A stretch of 64,000 nt of DNA, from IMG/VR virus record IMGVR_UViG_3300027763_000032, positions 57,011 through 121,010 of that record. The stretch is one strand, 5' to 3'. The notes under the pieces are model-generated. The model had not been told where the DNA came from, ran no database searches, and saw nothing but the letters and a program-made list of their open reading frames with translations. Position numbers and translations under genes: made by a program. Shown here in pieces: positions 1 to 7,963 of this stretch. Position 1 is the stretch's first letter. Every line of letters starts with the position of its first letter. This DNA is from a virus.

Positions 1-1
1 C

Positions 2-454
2 TTAGGTGCGGCTGATGCTGATCGCAACATTATCGGTTTTGGTAGTCAAGAGAATGATTACGAAGATAAAGAACTTAAGAAGTTCTTTGCTCCAGAGTTC
101 CGTAATCGTTTAGATGGTATTATTACATTCAGTAAGTTAAGCAAAGAAACAATGATCAAGATTGTTGGCAAGTTCCTAGTAGAACTTAAAGCACAGGTCA
201 ACGATAAGGGCATTACTGTTACTATTAGCAACGAAGCTATTGACTACTTGGTAGAAAAAGGCTTTGATAGCAAAATGGGTGCTAGACCTTTACAACGTGT
301 TATTGACAAAGACGTTAAGCGTCCATTGTCACGTGAGATGTTGTTTGGTAATCTAAAAGACGGTGGTGCTGTTGAAATTGACGTTAATGACTCTGGTATT
401 ATATTAAAAGTTAAACAGCATGTATCAGAAGAAAACTACCAAACTGTTCTTTAA
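2..454 (+). CDS. clpA: ClpA-type AAA+ unfoldase, C-terminal part (5' end outside window)
   Basis: The frame is open from the window edge to the TAA at 452-454 and reads as the end of the second AAA+ module of ClpA (Hsp100). The segment FAPEFRNRLDGIITF (about 94-138) and the later GARPLQRVI match the sensor-2/C-terminal subdomain of ClpA, including the E. coli pattern PEFRNRLD and MGARP. An I-G-F tripeptide at 32-40 sits where ClpA and ClpX carry the loop (IGL/IGF) that docks on ClpP. ClpA unfolds substrates and feeds them to ClpP; no clpP is visible in this window, so a phage unfoldase using host ClpP is the likeliest reading (inference). The next gene overlaps it by 35 bp. Identity as ClpA rather than ClpB/ClpC rests on the C-terminal match and the docking loop. 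Confidence 0.88.
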   Translation, partial: LGAADADRNIIGFGSQENDYEDKELKKFFAPEFRNRLDGIITFSKLSKETMIKIVGKFLVELKAQVNDKGITVTISNEAIDYLVEKGFDSKMGARPLQRVIDKDVKRPLSREMLFGNLKDGGAVEIDVNDSGIILKVKQHVSEENYQTVL

Positions 455-1073
455 CAAGTACATCTATAAGGTAGCAGTTCGTACCCCGTTGTCTACACTG
501 TTTAGAGGTAAAAATCTACCAGTCACTAGACAACAGATCGAAGCATTATCTGAACGCTTTAGTAATGCAAGAGTAGCATCGACTAATATAACCAACGGCT
601 GGCGTACTAGGCAACAGGCTACATCAGCAGATGTCTTTATTGGTCTGATGCTATTAGATCAACTAGAGTCATTAAGTGATTTTACACTTAGAGTTGAAAA
701 TAGTACGTTAGGATTGTACTGCAATGATCAAGATTTTATTTCAAAAATCACTAATATTAACGATATTGATGTAGAAGAAATTGCAGAGCCAGAAACTGAC
801 GAGATTCGAGAGTATTTGTTATTGAATCCCAAGTCTATTATTCGCGGGGAATATACCCACAAGTATAAAGTAACTATTAATGCATTGTGGGAGTCTGCTG
901 ATAACTTTAAAGAATGGGCTATTAAACTACCTAAAATCAAGACTACTAACAACAGATACCGCTTTGGCGGGCACTTTTATGTAGCAGATGAGAAGACTTT
1001 AAGCCTTTGCCACATCTTTTTAGCTGATAAAATACGCAAAGTAGAACAGCTAGTCACTACAACGGAAATTTAA
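420..1073 (+). CDS. hypothetical phage protein, 217 aa
   Basis: This frame begins inside the last codons of the clpA-like gene (35-bp overlap) and runs to a TAA. The start at 420 gives a Lys/Phe/Tyr-rich N-terminus (MYQKKTTKLFFNKYIYKV). No catalytic motif, signal peptide or membrane segment is evident; the middle is acidic (around residues 105-130) and the C-terminal half has a WGESA-like aromatic stretch and GGHFYV. It is followed by a 47-bp gap containing a late-promoter-like element. Function unknown. The coding call rests on length, codon pattern matching its neighbours and the tight packing. Confidence 0.7.
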   Translation: MYQKKTTKLFFNKYIYKVAVRTPLSTLFRGKNLPVTRQQIEALSERFSNARVASTNITNGWRTRQQATSADVFIGLMLLDQLESLSDFTLRVENSTLGLYCNDQDFISKITNINDIDVEEIAEPETDEIREYLLLNPKSIIRGEYTHKYKVTINALWESADNFKEWAIKLPKIKTTNNRYRFGGHFYVADEKTLSLCHIFLADKIRKVEQLVTTTEI

Positions 1074-1089
1074 CCTAACTTCAAAATAG

Positions 1090-1097
1090 CATAAATA
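1090..1097 (+). promoter_or_regulatory. T4-type late promoter (CATAAATA)
   Basis: CATAAATA lies in the short gap after the 217-aa gene. T4 late promoters consist of TATAAATA with the last A at about -6, which would put the start of transcription near 1103 and give an 18-nt leader before the ATG at 1121. A separate TATAAT occurs at 1101-1106 but has no -35 partner. The element would drive the following cargo-like operon late in infection. Confidence 0.6.
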
Positions 1098-1120
1098 CTC
1101 TATAATAAGGTATTTGTGCT

Positions 1121-1465
1121 ATGAGAATGGATGAAGTTACAAACTCAGCGATCAATCTTGAAGAAGTAGACCTACACGACGATCTACACTTCTTCATGCA
1201 TAACGATCCTAATTTTTACCGCAAGGTGTTTTTTCCTATGATCAGTAAGGTCAAAGCACACATCAAAGCAGGTAATCGTTGTCACGACGGAGTTTTTCGT
1301 CCCTGTGTAGATAGAGCCGCAGAAGCTTACTGTAAAAAGTTTAATATTCCCGATAATGAAAAGTCAGTGTTTACTGATGTTGACCGCGACGAACTAGCCC
1401 GTAAGATTTTTGGGCAAGAGAAAGATCGCATTGAACAGGGTGACTATGATGGAGATGACAAATGA
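1121..1465 (+). CDS. conserved hypothetical phage protein, 114 aa
   Basis: First gene after the late promoter at 1090. The protein is acidic, soluble and without membrane segments; it contains LHDDLHFFMHNDPNFYRKV and a Cys/His pair region (RCHDGVFRPCVDRAAEAYC). I recognise the general style of a conserved small protein of T4-like marine phages but cannot give a function. Its stop overlaps the next start (ATGA at 1462-1465), so translation of the nucleotidyltransferase downstream is probably coupled. A leading Met-Arg-Met allows a start at 1121 or 1127. Confidence 0.72.
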   Translation: MRMDEVTNSAINLEEVDLHDDLHFFMHNDPNFYRKVFFPMISKVKAHIKAGNRCHDGVFRPCVDRAAEAYCKKFNIPDNEKSVFTDVDRDELARKIFGQEKDRIEQGDYDGDDK

Positions 1466-2223
1466 TTTTATTAGAAGGCGGAAATGTATTTGCCAACGCA
1501 ACTCCATTTGACCACAAAGATGTTCCTGCAATACTTAAAACTGTCAACGGAGCACTAGCCGGTACAGGTATTACTGCTATCCCCGTTGGTTCTGCGGCAA
1601 CTCCCAAGCCAGGTAAAACTAGCGGAGACATGGACGTTATTGTTGACGAACAGGCAGTACTAAACTACTTCAAAGCCAAAGATGCTAAGGCAGGCCGTAA
1701 GGCACTAAACGATTATATCAGCAGTAAAGGATTAGAAACTGCACAAAGCGGTATTAATGTACACGTAAATGTTCCAGTCGGTGGAGAGTTTCATCAAGTA
1801 GATGTTATGGTATCAGCTAATGCTGAGAAAGTATCTAAGTTTCACACACATGCTATTCCTGATAACAGTCCGTACAAGGGTGTTAACAAACAACTGATGA
1901 TGGCTATACTAGCCAAACAGAAAAACTACATGTGGTCTGCATGGCAAGGATTGTTTAGTCGTACACCAGAAGGTAAGAAAGGCGACCTAGTTGCCGACAA
2001 TTTAGATGATGTTGCTAAACACCTATTTGGACCAAATGGTAGTGCTAAAGATTTAGGTAGTGTAGAAAGTATACTTGCGGCTTTGCCAAAGCAAGAAGCA
2101 GATGCATTGTTAGCAAGAGCTAAAGAAGATGCCAACTGGAAAGAAGTGCCAGTCCGTCAAGAAAGTTATCGCATTGGAACTAACGAATGGTTCCGTCATA
2201 TGTTGGATAAGGTACAGCTATGA
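1462..2223 (+). CDS. nucleotidyltransferase-like protein, Pol-beta fold
   Basis: The 253-aa product has the signature of the Pol-beta nucleotidyltransferase superfamily: G43-S44, then GDMDVIV with D56 and D58, and a third carboxylate D114 in HQVDVMVS. These residues would bind two metals and transfer a nucleotide to an RNA, protein or small-molecule hydroxyl. The substrate is unknown. The N-terminus MILLEGG contains L-L-E-G, a match to the T4 prohead protease site (L/I-x-E before a small residue). The C-terminus ends in GTNEWFRHML, echoed in the 95-aa protein at 4640. It overlaps both neighbours by ATGA. The superfamily is fairly secure; the biochemical role is not. Confidence 0.78.
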   Translation: MILLEGGNVFANATPFDHKDVPAILKTVNGALAGTGITAIPVGSAATPKPGKTSGDMDVIVDEQAVLNYFKAKDAKAGRKALNDYISSKGLETAQSGINVHVNVPVGGEFHQVDVMVSANAEKVSKFHTHAIPDNSPYKGVNKQLMMAILAKQKNYMWSAWQGLFSRTPEGKKGDLVADNLDDVAKHLFGPNGSAKDLGSVESILAALPKQEADALLARAKEDANWKEVPVRQESYRIGTNEWFRHMLDKVQL

Positions 2224-3362
2224 GATTAAGACAACTGTTTAAAGAAGCAGAAGCACCTAAACAGTTAGGTCGCGCATTTAACCACCTAGAAGATCTAGTT
2301 TTCTTTCATGGTACTAAAGGCACACTTGAAGCACTAAGTCATATTAAAGACTTTGCTAGTCAAGAAGGAGCCAATAGTATTCGCATGAAGTGGGACGGCA
2401 ATCCACAAATATATTGGGGTCGTGCAGAAGCCAACGGTCCTTTAATACTTGCAGGACATAATGGCTGGAGCAAAGGTGCTGTAACAGATAGTCCAGAAGC
2501 GGTACAAGATTTTATTGCCAACAAGTCGGGAAGTCCCAAGACTCCTGAAGAGAAAGAAGCAAGAGATAAATTTGCCAGCGAGTTTGCTAGTCTGTATCCC
2601 CTGTTTGACAAAGCTACTCCACGAGACTTTGTAGGCTTTGTGTATGCAGATGGTTTGTTCTTACAACAACCTCCAGCAGATAAAGAAGGCGTATATAACT
2701 TTTGTCCCAATAATAAAAGTCAAACGTGTTATCATGTAAGATCCAATAGCGGATTGGGTAAGCGTATTGCTAATGCACAAGTAATGGTAGTGGGACATGC
2801 GTTCTTTCCAGAGTTTGGTATGCCAGATGCTAGTCAAAAGCCTATCAGTGACTTCAGTCAGTTCAATAGTAATCCACAGTTAATTGTTCTTGGCCCAATA
2901 TACAACAGCAAGCCTGTTAAAATTGATACTACAGCAGTCGATGCCATTGAGCAGTTTGCACAGGCGCACGGTGGTCAAATGGATGGATTCCTACAAGGGC
3001 TTCCGGGACTAAGCGACCTAAAAAATATTATCTACACTTATGTAAATCAAACTGCCAAAGCAAAACAGTTAGACAGTCTAAGCCCAAAACATTTTACAGA
3101 TTGGTTAGCTGTATCAAAGACTAGTCCAGGAAAACAACAAAAGATTAATGATCTAGTTGCGGCAAATCCTACTGCACTGGCAACTATCTTTACATTGGTA
3201 AAAAGAATACAGGCAATGAAAGACGACATCATTGATCAAATTGAAGGCGAACAGGGTGAGATATGGGACACAAATGGCGAAGGTCGTGTTCGATATGCAG
3301 ATCAAAATAAACAGCTAGGTCACGTTAAACTTGTACCTCGCAAGCGTTGGACGCCGACCTAA
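2220..3362 (+). CDS. ligase-like covalent nucleotidyltransferase
   Basis: 380 aa. K57-W-D59-G60 fits motif I (K-x-D-G) of ATP-dependent DNA/RNA ligases and capping enzymes, where the lysine is adenylylated. RDFVGFVYADG (about residue 138) resembles motif III, KEGVYNF motif IV, and HVKLVPRKRW near the C-terminus motif V. The family appears in T4-like cyanophages as an uncharacterised protein, so ligase activity is inferred from motifs only. The N-terminus MRLRQLFKEAE belongs to the repeated capsid-targeting-like set of this region. It starts in the ATGA overlap with the Pol-beta gene and is followed 9 bp later by the HxGH nucleotidyltransferase. A catalytically dead or non-ligase member remains possible. 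Confidence 0.7.
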   Translation: MRLRQLFKEAEAPKQLGRAFNHLEDLVFFHGTKGTLEALSHIKDFASQEGANSIRMKWDGNPQIYWGRAEANGPLILAGHNGWSKGAVTDSPEAVQDFIANKSGSPKTPEEKEARDKFASEFASLYPLFDKATPRDFVGFVYADGLFLQQPPADKEGVYNFCPNNKSQTCYHVRSNSGLGKRIANAQVMVVGHAFFPEFGMPDASQKPISDFSQFNSNPQLIVLGPIYNSKPVKIDTTAVDAIEQFAQAHGGQMDGFLQGLPGLSDLKNIIYTYVNQTAKAKQLDSLSPKHFTDWLAVSKTSPGKQQKINDLVAANPTALATIFTLVKRIQAMKDDIIDQIEGEQGEIWDTNGEGRVRYADQNKQLGHVKLVPRKRWTPT

Positions 3363-3371
3363 GGACTTATT

Positions 3372-4643
3372 ATGAAACTAAGACAGCTATTTGAAGGACT
3401 AGGACAAGAAGTTGCCATTATATTTGGTCGCTTTAATCCCCCGCACAAGGGACATAGAGCCGCATGGGAACTTGCCGCTAAGAGTCCCGTTTGGTATGTA
3501 GGCACAAACGAAAGCACAGTAGGTCCAAAGGATCCATTACCATATGGTATTAAAGTAGAAGCAATGACTGCCATATGGCCAGAAGTTGAAGGACATATTA
3601 TTGCAGAAACAAGTTGGCTAACACTAGCTAGTCTAGTATACGAAAAGCACGGTGATGTTACACTACTATGCCTAACTGATGAAGATTGGGTTACTAAAAC
3701 TATTGTACAGTACAATGGTAAAGAAGGTGCCCACGGTTTCTATAATTTTAAAACTATTAAACAAAAACCAACACCACGTTTAAGTTCAGCTACTGCCCTA
3801 CGTGATGCAGTTTCTAAAGGTGATCGTGAAGCCTTTGCCACTGCCGCAGGTGTAGATGCTGATACGCCTGTTGCTGGTAAACCGTTCTTTGATCTAGTAG
3901 CAGAATACCTGCTACCATACTCTAATGCACCTGTAAAGAAAACTGCAAAGAAAAAAGTTGCGGCTCCTGTGGAAGGCATAGATGAAGGCTGGAAGGATTT
4001 GGCAATAGGTGGAGCAATGGCTTTGGGCGCTCTAGGTGCAGGACACTCTCAGGCAGCAGACTTGAGTCATTTTAACACACAATATCTACAACAAGTGGTC
4101 AAAGGAGAACATCCTCGTCCAATGGTTAGCATTGATGATGCTAAACAAGAATTACAGGATAGAGCAAACGGTAAGAAACAAGCTACAGCTCCTGCTAGAA
4201 TTGATTTACCGAGCGGATCGAATGGTTTTAGTAAAGAATATCTACAAAAGGCGGCGGACCCAGATCGATTTGGTAGATACATGATTAGCGTAGAAAAGGC
4301 GCAAGAACTATTGAATAAAATAAACAAAGGTACGACAGAAGGTATTATGAGTTTTTTAAAAAGCGAGCCTCCTAAAAAGAAATGGAATCCTGCTAAAGAT
4401 TCAATAGTAGTTAGTAACAAAAAAGACGACGAAGCATGGATCAAACTTTTATTAGATAAACATCGTAGAGGTATCGAACTTACAGATCGTGAATGGAATT
4501 CAATCCAGCAATGGAAACTAAAACGTAATATGAAAGGTGAGGATGCGGCAGGTGTAGGTATTATTACTAAACAGAATTCAACTGTGGATGTAAACAAAGG
4601 TACGCCCCGTAAAAATCTCAAAGCATTTAGACTAGTAAAATGA
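3372..4643 (+). CDS. HxGH nucleotidyltransferase (cytidylyltransferase/NMNAT-like) with C-terminal extension
   Basis: 423 aa. Residues about 14-185 form a nucleotidylyltransferase domain: IFGRFNPPHKGH carries H25-x-G-H28, and LSSATALR (137-144) fits the ISSTxxR nucleotide-binding motif. Relatives transfer a nucleotide to NMN, pantetheine phosphate or a phospho-alcohol; the acceptor here is unknown. After a Lys/Ala/Pro linker comes a Gly/Ala hydrophobic stretch (GGAMALGALGAG, about 218) and a basic C-terminal region of about 180 residues without recognised motif. The N-terminus MKLRQLFEG is a clear capsid-targeting/protease-site candidate (L-F-E before G). Third nucleotidyltransferase fold in a row in this operon. 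Confidence 0.8.
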   Translation: MKLRQLFEGLGQEVAIIFGRFNPPHKGHRAAWELAAKSPVWYVGTNESTVGPKDPLPYGIKVEAMTAIWPEVEGHIIAETSWLTLASLVYEKHGDVTLLCLTDEDWVTKTIVQYNGKEGAHGFYNFKTIKQKPTPRLSSATALRDAVSKGDREAFATAAGVDADTPVAGKPFFDLVAEYLLPYSNAPVKKTAKKKVAAPVEGIDEGWKDLAIGGAMALGALGAGHSQAADLSHFNTQYLQQVVKGEHPRPMVSIDDAKQELQDRANGKKQATAPARIDLPSGSNGFSKEYLQKAADPDRFGRYMISVEKAQELLNKINKGTTEGIMSFLKSEPPKKKWNPAKDSIVVSNKKDDEAWIKLLLDKHRRGIELTDREWNSIQQWKLKRNMKGEDAAGVGIITKQNSTVDVNKGTPRKNLKAFRLVK

Positions 4644-4927
4644 AACAATATAAGATAACAAGTCAAGACTTAAATCAGGATAGCCCTGATGATTGTTATC
4701 TTGCGCCTGATGATCCTGTACACGAACTAAAAATATTATCAGGCATGGGCGGACTAGGTGCCGAAGCTAGACTACATGAGTATCGTGCTAATCAAGGCAG
4801 TAACATTAGTGTTACCGGCAACAGTAAGGGCGAGCTAATGAAGAAGCATAACATACAGCCAGGAACTCAAGAATGGTTTAAGCTATGGTTTAGTCTGCCT
4901 TATCTCACAGGGGAGCCACCTGTATGA
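4640..4927 (+). CDS. hypothetical phage protein, 95 aa
   Basis: Starts in an ATGA overlap with the preceding gene and ends in an ATGA overlap with the next one. The C-terminus (PGTQEWFKLWF) resembles the C-terminal motif of the Pol-beta protein at 1462 (IGTNEWFRHML), suggesting a shared interaction element. No catalytic motif was recognised. It lacks the MKxRELxE N-terminus of its neighbours. Confidence 0.68.
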   Translation: MKQYKITSQDLNQDSPDDCYLAPDDPVHELKILSGMGGLGAEARLHEYRANQGSNISVTGNSKGELMKKHNIQPGTQEWFKLWFSLPYLTGEPPV

Positions 4928-5058
4928 GATTACGCGAACTGTTTGAACATAAAAAAGGCATTCGTGCCAAAAAATATAACAAAAAACCTAAGAAGTTTAT
5001 TGAACCTATTAAACCTAAAAAAGCGGAGTCGCCGCAAACTACTAAGGAACCATCATGA
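4924..5058 (+). CDS. small basic protein with capsid-targeting-like N-terminus, 44 aa
   Basis: A 44-codon frame fills the gap between the 95-aa gene and the gene at 5055, overlapping both by ATGA. It begins MRLRELFEHKKG and continues with many Lys/Pro residues. The first nine residues match the shared N-terminus of this region, and what remains after a cleavage at L-F-E would be a DNA-binding-like basic peptide, as in small T4 internal proteins. The double ATGA coupling supports it being real despite its size. Confidence 0.65.
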   Translation: MRLRELFEHKKGIRAKKYNKKPKKFIEPIKPKKAESPQTTKEPS

Positions 5059-5387
5059 AAATACGTGAACTATTAGAAGCAAAAACTAAAAAAGCCGAAG
5101 CACCTAAGCCTCGTAACTTTGTAGCTAAAAATGCTATTAATACAGGCGCTGGCGCACACAAAGACAAAAAGAAAGCCGCAAAGCAAGGTGATGCTAAACA
5201 CAAGAATAAAGACTATGAAATGGCTGAATCTGCTAGTGCAGGTGCAACTAGTGCGGCTAACGTAGGAGTTGGTCCAGTATACCCTAACAAAACAGGTAAA
5301 ACTAATAAGAATAAAGACGGTACAACAAAAAATGCGCTGGATGTTAAGGGCACTAACTTACTCACCGGTGGCAGCTTAAAACGCTAA
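5055..5387 (+). CDS. basic low-complexity protein with capsid-targeting-like N-terminus, 110 aa
   Basis: Begins MKIRELLEAKTKKAEAPK, with L-L-E before A as a predicted prohead protease site. The remainder is Lys/Ala/Asn/Gly-rich and probably disordered (HKDKKKAAKQGDAKHKNKD), and a second possible cleavage region MAESASAG lies mid-protein. Composition fits an internal, DNA-associated virion protein. No enzyme motif. It ends 26 bp before the next gene. Confidence 0.68.
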   Translation: MKIRELLEAKTKKAEAPKPRNFVAKNAINTGAGAHKDKKKAAKQGDAKHKNKDYEMAESASAGATSAANVGVGPVYPNKTGKTNKNKDGTTKNALDVKGTNLLTGGSLKR

Positions 5388-5390
5388 ATA
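5383..5390 (+). promoter_or_regulatory. possible weak late promoter (GCTAAATA)
   Basis: GCTAAATA just at the stop of the 110-aa gene is a 6-of-8 match to TATAAATA. It is correctly placed to start a transcript ahead of the 352-aa gene at 5414, which has its own ribosome site (CGGAG at 5402-5406). The match is weaker than the other late promoters in this window. Confidence 0.33.
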
Positions 5391-5413
5391 TATAAAGATA
5401 ACGGAGTTACCTC

Positions 5414-6472
5414 ATGCAACCACAAGTACAAATGCAAGGACCAGATGACGAAGGCGGAATGGCCCGTGCTGACCTATATAGAGCTGCCAAGCACTCTATG
5501 AAACTGTTTCAAATGATTCAGAATAACCAACAGTTAGAAGGTTGGGTACAAGCAAAGATTACTAAAGCGGCAGATTACTTAGACAGTATCTACCACTATA
5601 TGGAATATCAAGTAAAGTTTGGACAAGGCGCTGTTGCGTCAAGTGTTGATGACATTACTGGAGATATGGAAACTGCCGCTCGTGCCGCAGAAGAAGCCGA
5701 TGACGAAAAAACTGATATGGAAGAATCTATGAACTACGAACAAAAACTACAGGCACTATTAGAAAGTGCCGTTAAGAAAGCCAAGAAAGATTATGATGGC
5801 GATGGCAAAGTTGAAACAAACAAAGATGAAGTTTGGGGATCACGTGCCAAGGCTGCGGCAAAAGCAGGCAAGCCATTCAAAGAAGGTTTCCCAACTGTCG
5901 ATGATGCAAAGAAAAATGCACAGGGTACAGCAGGCATGAAGCCAGGCGAAAAGAAAAAGTCTAGCACTGGTGGTACTATTGAAAAGACAGCAACAGGTAT
6001 CAAACATACTGCTGGTAAGAACTACAGCGGCAAAGGTGCTGAAGCTGATAAGAAAGTCAAAGAAGAAAAGTTTGATCCATTAAAGCACGTTAAGAATCCT
6101 ACTCCAGGTGAGAAGAAAGCCGCTAAAGATGTCAAGCGCGGTAGCTATGCAGATCGTGCGGCAATGTTAAAGTCAGCTGAAAGAGACGGACGTTTAAAAG
6201 AAGCTGATGCTAAATGTAATCACACTGAAAAGGGCGAGAAGTGTCCAGTACACGGTCTAAAAGAATGTGGTAGTACAATGGCATACGAAGCGGCAAAACC
6301 AAGTGCAGGCATGAGTAAAGGTGCTAAGTCAGCATTAGTTAAAAAAGCTAAAGCTGGCGGTGACGTTGGCAAGCCAGGCAAGAGTTTTGACAAAGTAGCC
6401 AAGTCAGCAGGTGGTGGTGAGAAAGGCAAACGTATTGCCGCTGCCGCTATGTGGAAGAACGCTGCCAAATAA
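5414..6472 (+). CDS. putative virion/core structural protein with EF-hand-like segment, 352 aa
   Basis: The N-terminal third (to about 110) is helical and acidic toward its end. It is followed by MNYEQKLQALLESAVKKAKK, which includes an L-L-E-S protease-like site. DYDGDGKVETNKDE (about 136-149) resembles a calcium-binding EF-hand/Excalibur loop and is followed by a GSRAKAAAKAGKPF segment seen in marine T4-like phage proteins. A small Cys/His patch (CNHTEKGEKCPVHGLKEC, about 269-286) could bind metal. The rest is Lys/Gly/Ala-rich. Together this suggests a scaffold or internal head protein, by inference only. Confidence 0.7.
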   Translation: MQPQVQMQGPDDEGGMARADLYRAAKHSMKLFQMIQNNQQLEGWVQAKITKAADYLDSIYHYMEYQVKFGQGAVASSVDDITGDMETAARAAEEADDEKTDMEESMNYEQKLQALLESAVKKAKKDYDGDGKVETNKDEVWGSRAKAAAKAGKPFKEGFPTVDDAKKNAQGTAGMKPGEKKKSSTGGTIEKTATGIKHTAGKNYSGKGAEADKKVKEEKFDPLKHVKNPTPGEKKAAKDVKRGSYADRAAMLKSAERDGRLKEADAKCNHTEKGEKCPVHGLKECGSTMAYEAAKPSAGMSKGAKSALVKKAKAGGDVGKPGKSFDKVAKSAGGGEKGKRIAAAAMWKNAAK

Positions 6473-6485
6473 GGAATAGACAAAA

Positions 6486-7574
6486 ATGGATATGAAGAAA
6501 ATATTACAAGCCTTTGACGGGGCAACTACAAAGAAGCCTGTTCAAGGTGCTAATGATATGAAGAAGTTTGTATCTATTGTTCGAGAAAGTACGAATCCTT
6601 ACACACCTGCACAAGAATCTGTTATTACAAGTTTTGAAGAAGGTTCAGTAGGCGGTGATGCTAATGCATTTTTATTGGCTGCGGATACTATTCAAGACGA
6701 AGTAATGGCACAGGTCAACAAGATTAAAATCAACGCAGACGAAGCTAGTCTACGTGACATGATGGAAAAGTTTAATGCTTTCATGACTGCTTACCACAAC
6801 GTCGGTAAAGGCATTCTACAACCAGACATGTTTAATGACAGCATGGGAGAAAGCGCAGAAGAACAAGTTGATGAAGCAGGTTCATATCGTCGTCCAGGTA
6901 GCTCATCTGCATACGATAGAGATTATGCATCAAGTGTAAGCGGCATGGGCAAGAAGGATTCATTAGCCTATCAACAAGACGGCGGAGCCAACGACGAAGG
7001 TTGGGGTAAAGAGCCGTATCAAGCACCACAAGACAAACCTAAAATGACCGGCATGTTCTTTTATAATGTGCAACCTGGACAAGAACAAGAGGCGGCCAGC
7101 TTGGGCGTTAAGAAAACCAAGAGCGGTAAATGGGCAAAGACCAAGTATAATACAAGTGGTCGATCATTTAATATGCAAAAAGATCTAGCTGACAAAGCAT
7201 TTGGTGTTGGCAAGTGGTGGGCTCCTAAAAACGAAAGCATTGAAGAAGGTACAGAAAATCGTTGTATGCAATGCGGTATGACAAGTTGCAAGTGTCCAGG
7301 TGATAGTTGCAAGTGTAAACCTATTGCAGGATGGGTACCAGGCAAGGGTTTTAAGAAAGCCATGGAAGAAGCTAAAGAAAAAACAATGAGTCGTGCGGCT
7401 AAAGGCAACGAAAAGTATGGCAAGGACGGAATGAAAGAGCTTGCTAAAGCAGGTCGTGAAGGTGCTAGCGAAGAACAGTTAGATAAAATCCGTGACAAGC
7501 ATGACAAATATAGCGAAGGCCTAAGTTTTAAAGATTATGTAAACTTAGCAGAAGCTAAGAAAGGTCTAGAATAA
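6486..7574 (+). CDS. putative structural/internal protein with six-cysteine cluster, 362 aa
   Basis: Starts MDMKKILQAFDG with a second start-like segment MKKFVSIVRES. The first ~120 residues are helical; the middle is Gly/Ser/Tyr-rich. CMQCGMTSCKCPGDSCKC (about 259-276) packs six cysteines in 18 residues, a likely zinc or disulfide knuckle. The C-terminus FKDYVNLAEAKKGLE contains another x-x-E-A site. It lies 13 bp after the EF-hand-like protein and abuts the lipoprotein gene (stop/start overlap of 1 bp), so it is in the same operon. Function unknown; no enzymatic motif. Confidence 0.68.
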   Translation: MDMKKILQAFDGATTKKPVQGANDMKKFVSIVRESTNPYTPAQESVITSFEEGSVGGDANAFLLAADTIQDEVMAQVNKIKINADEASLRDMMEKFNAFMTAYHNVGKGILQPDMFNDSMGESAEEQVDEAGSYRRPGSSSAYDRDYASSVSGMGKKDSLAYQQDGGANDEGWGKEPYQAPQDKPKMTGMFFYNVQPGQEQEAASLGVKKTKSGKWAKTKYNTSGRSFNMQKDLADKAFGVGKWWAPKNESIEEGTENRCMQCGMTSCKCPGDSCKCKPIAGWVPGKGFKKAMEEAKEKTMSRAAKGNEKYGKDGMKELAKAGREGASEEQLDKIRDKHDKYSEGLSFKDYVNLAEAKKGLE

Positions 7575-7963
7575 TGAGACTATTAGCATTAGTATTAGCA
7601 GTTGCTTTAACTGGCTGTGCAAGTGTTAAAGATATGATTCCTAGTTTTCAGGATCCTAATCAGTCAGCTAAAATTATTGATGTGCGTCAAAGTGTAGCAC
7701 AGTTAGATTGCAAACAACCACACGCACCGCAAGTTAAACAGATTAAAGATAACCTACAATGGTTTGAACTATATAGTACTAGCAAAGGTTCTAGACAAAA
7801 CGATGTATTACGTTTAATCAAGCCAATGCAAGAGACTGTAGATGATTTTTACAAGCGCAGTACAAGCGAAAAGCAAGGCAGTGATGCATATTGCGAGATT
7901 AAGAAAAAGTTAATGTCTACACAAGCTGAACGTGCGGCTAGTGCAGTACTAGGGAGATTCTAA
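7574..7963 (+). CDS. phage lipoprotein, 129 aa
   Basis: A classic lipoprotein signal peptide: MRLLALVLAVALTGC with lipobox L-T-G-C and the modified cysteine at 15. The mature part is helical with two or three Cys. Export and lipidation of a phage protein late in infection fits an outer spanin or a superinfection-exclusion/immunity lipoprotein; nothing in the sequence decides between them, and no inner spanin or lysin is adjacent. Start and stop overlap both neighbours by 1 bp. Confidence 0.75.
   Translation: MRLLALVLAVALTGCASVKDMIPSFQDPNQSAKIIDVRQSVAQLDCKQPHAPQVKQIKDNLQWFELYSTSKGSRQNDVLRLIKPMQETVDDFYKRSTSEKQGSDAYCEIKKKLMSTQAERAASAVLGRF

Noticed and set aside
1101-1106. TATAAT before the gene at 1121 as a sigma70 promoter
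   Set aside because: No -35 box lies at 16-18 bp; the overlapping CATAAATA late motif is the simpler explanation.
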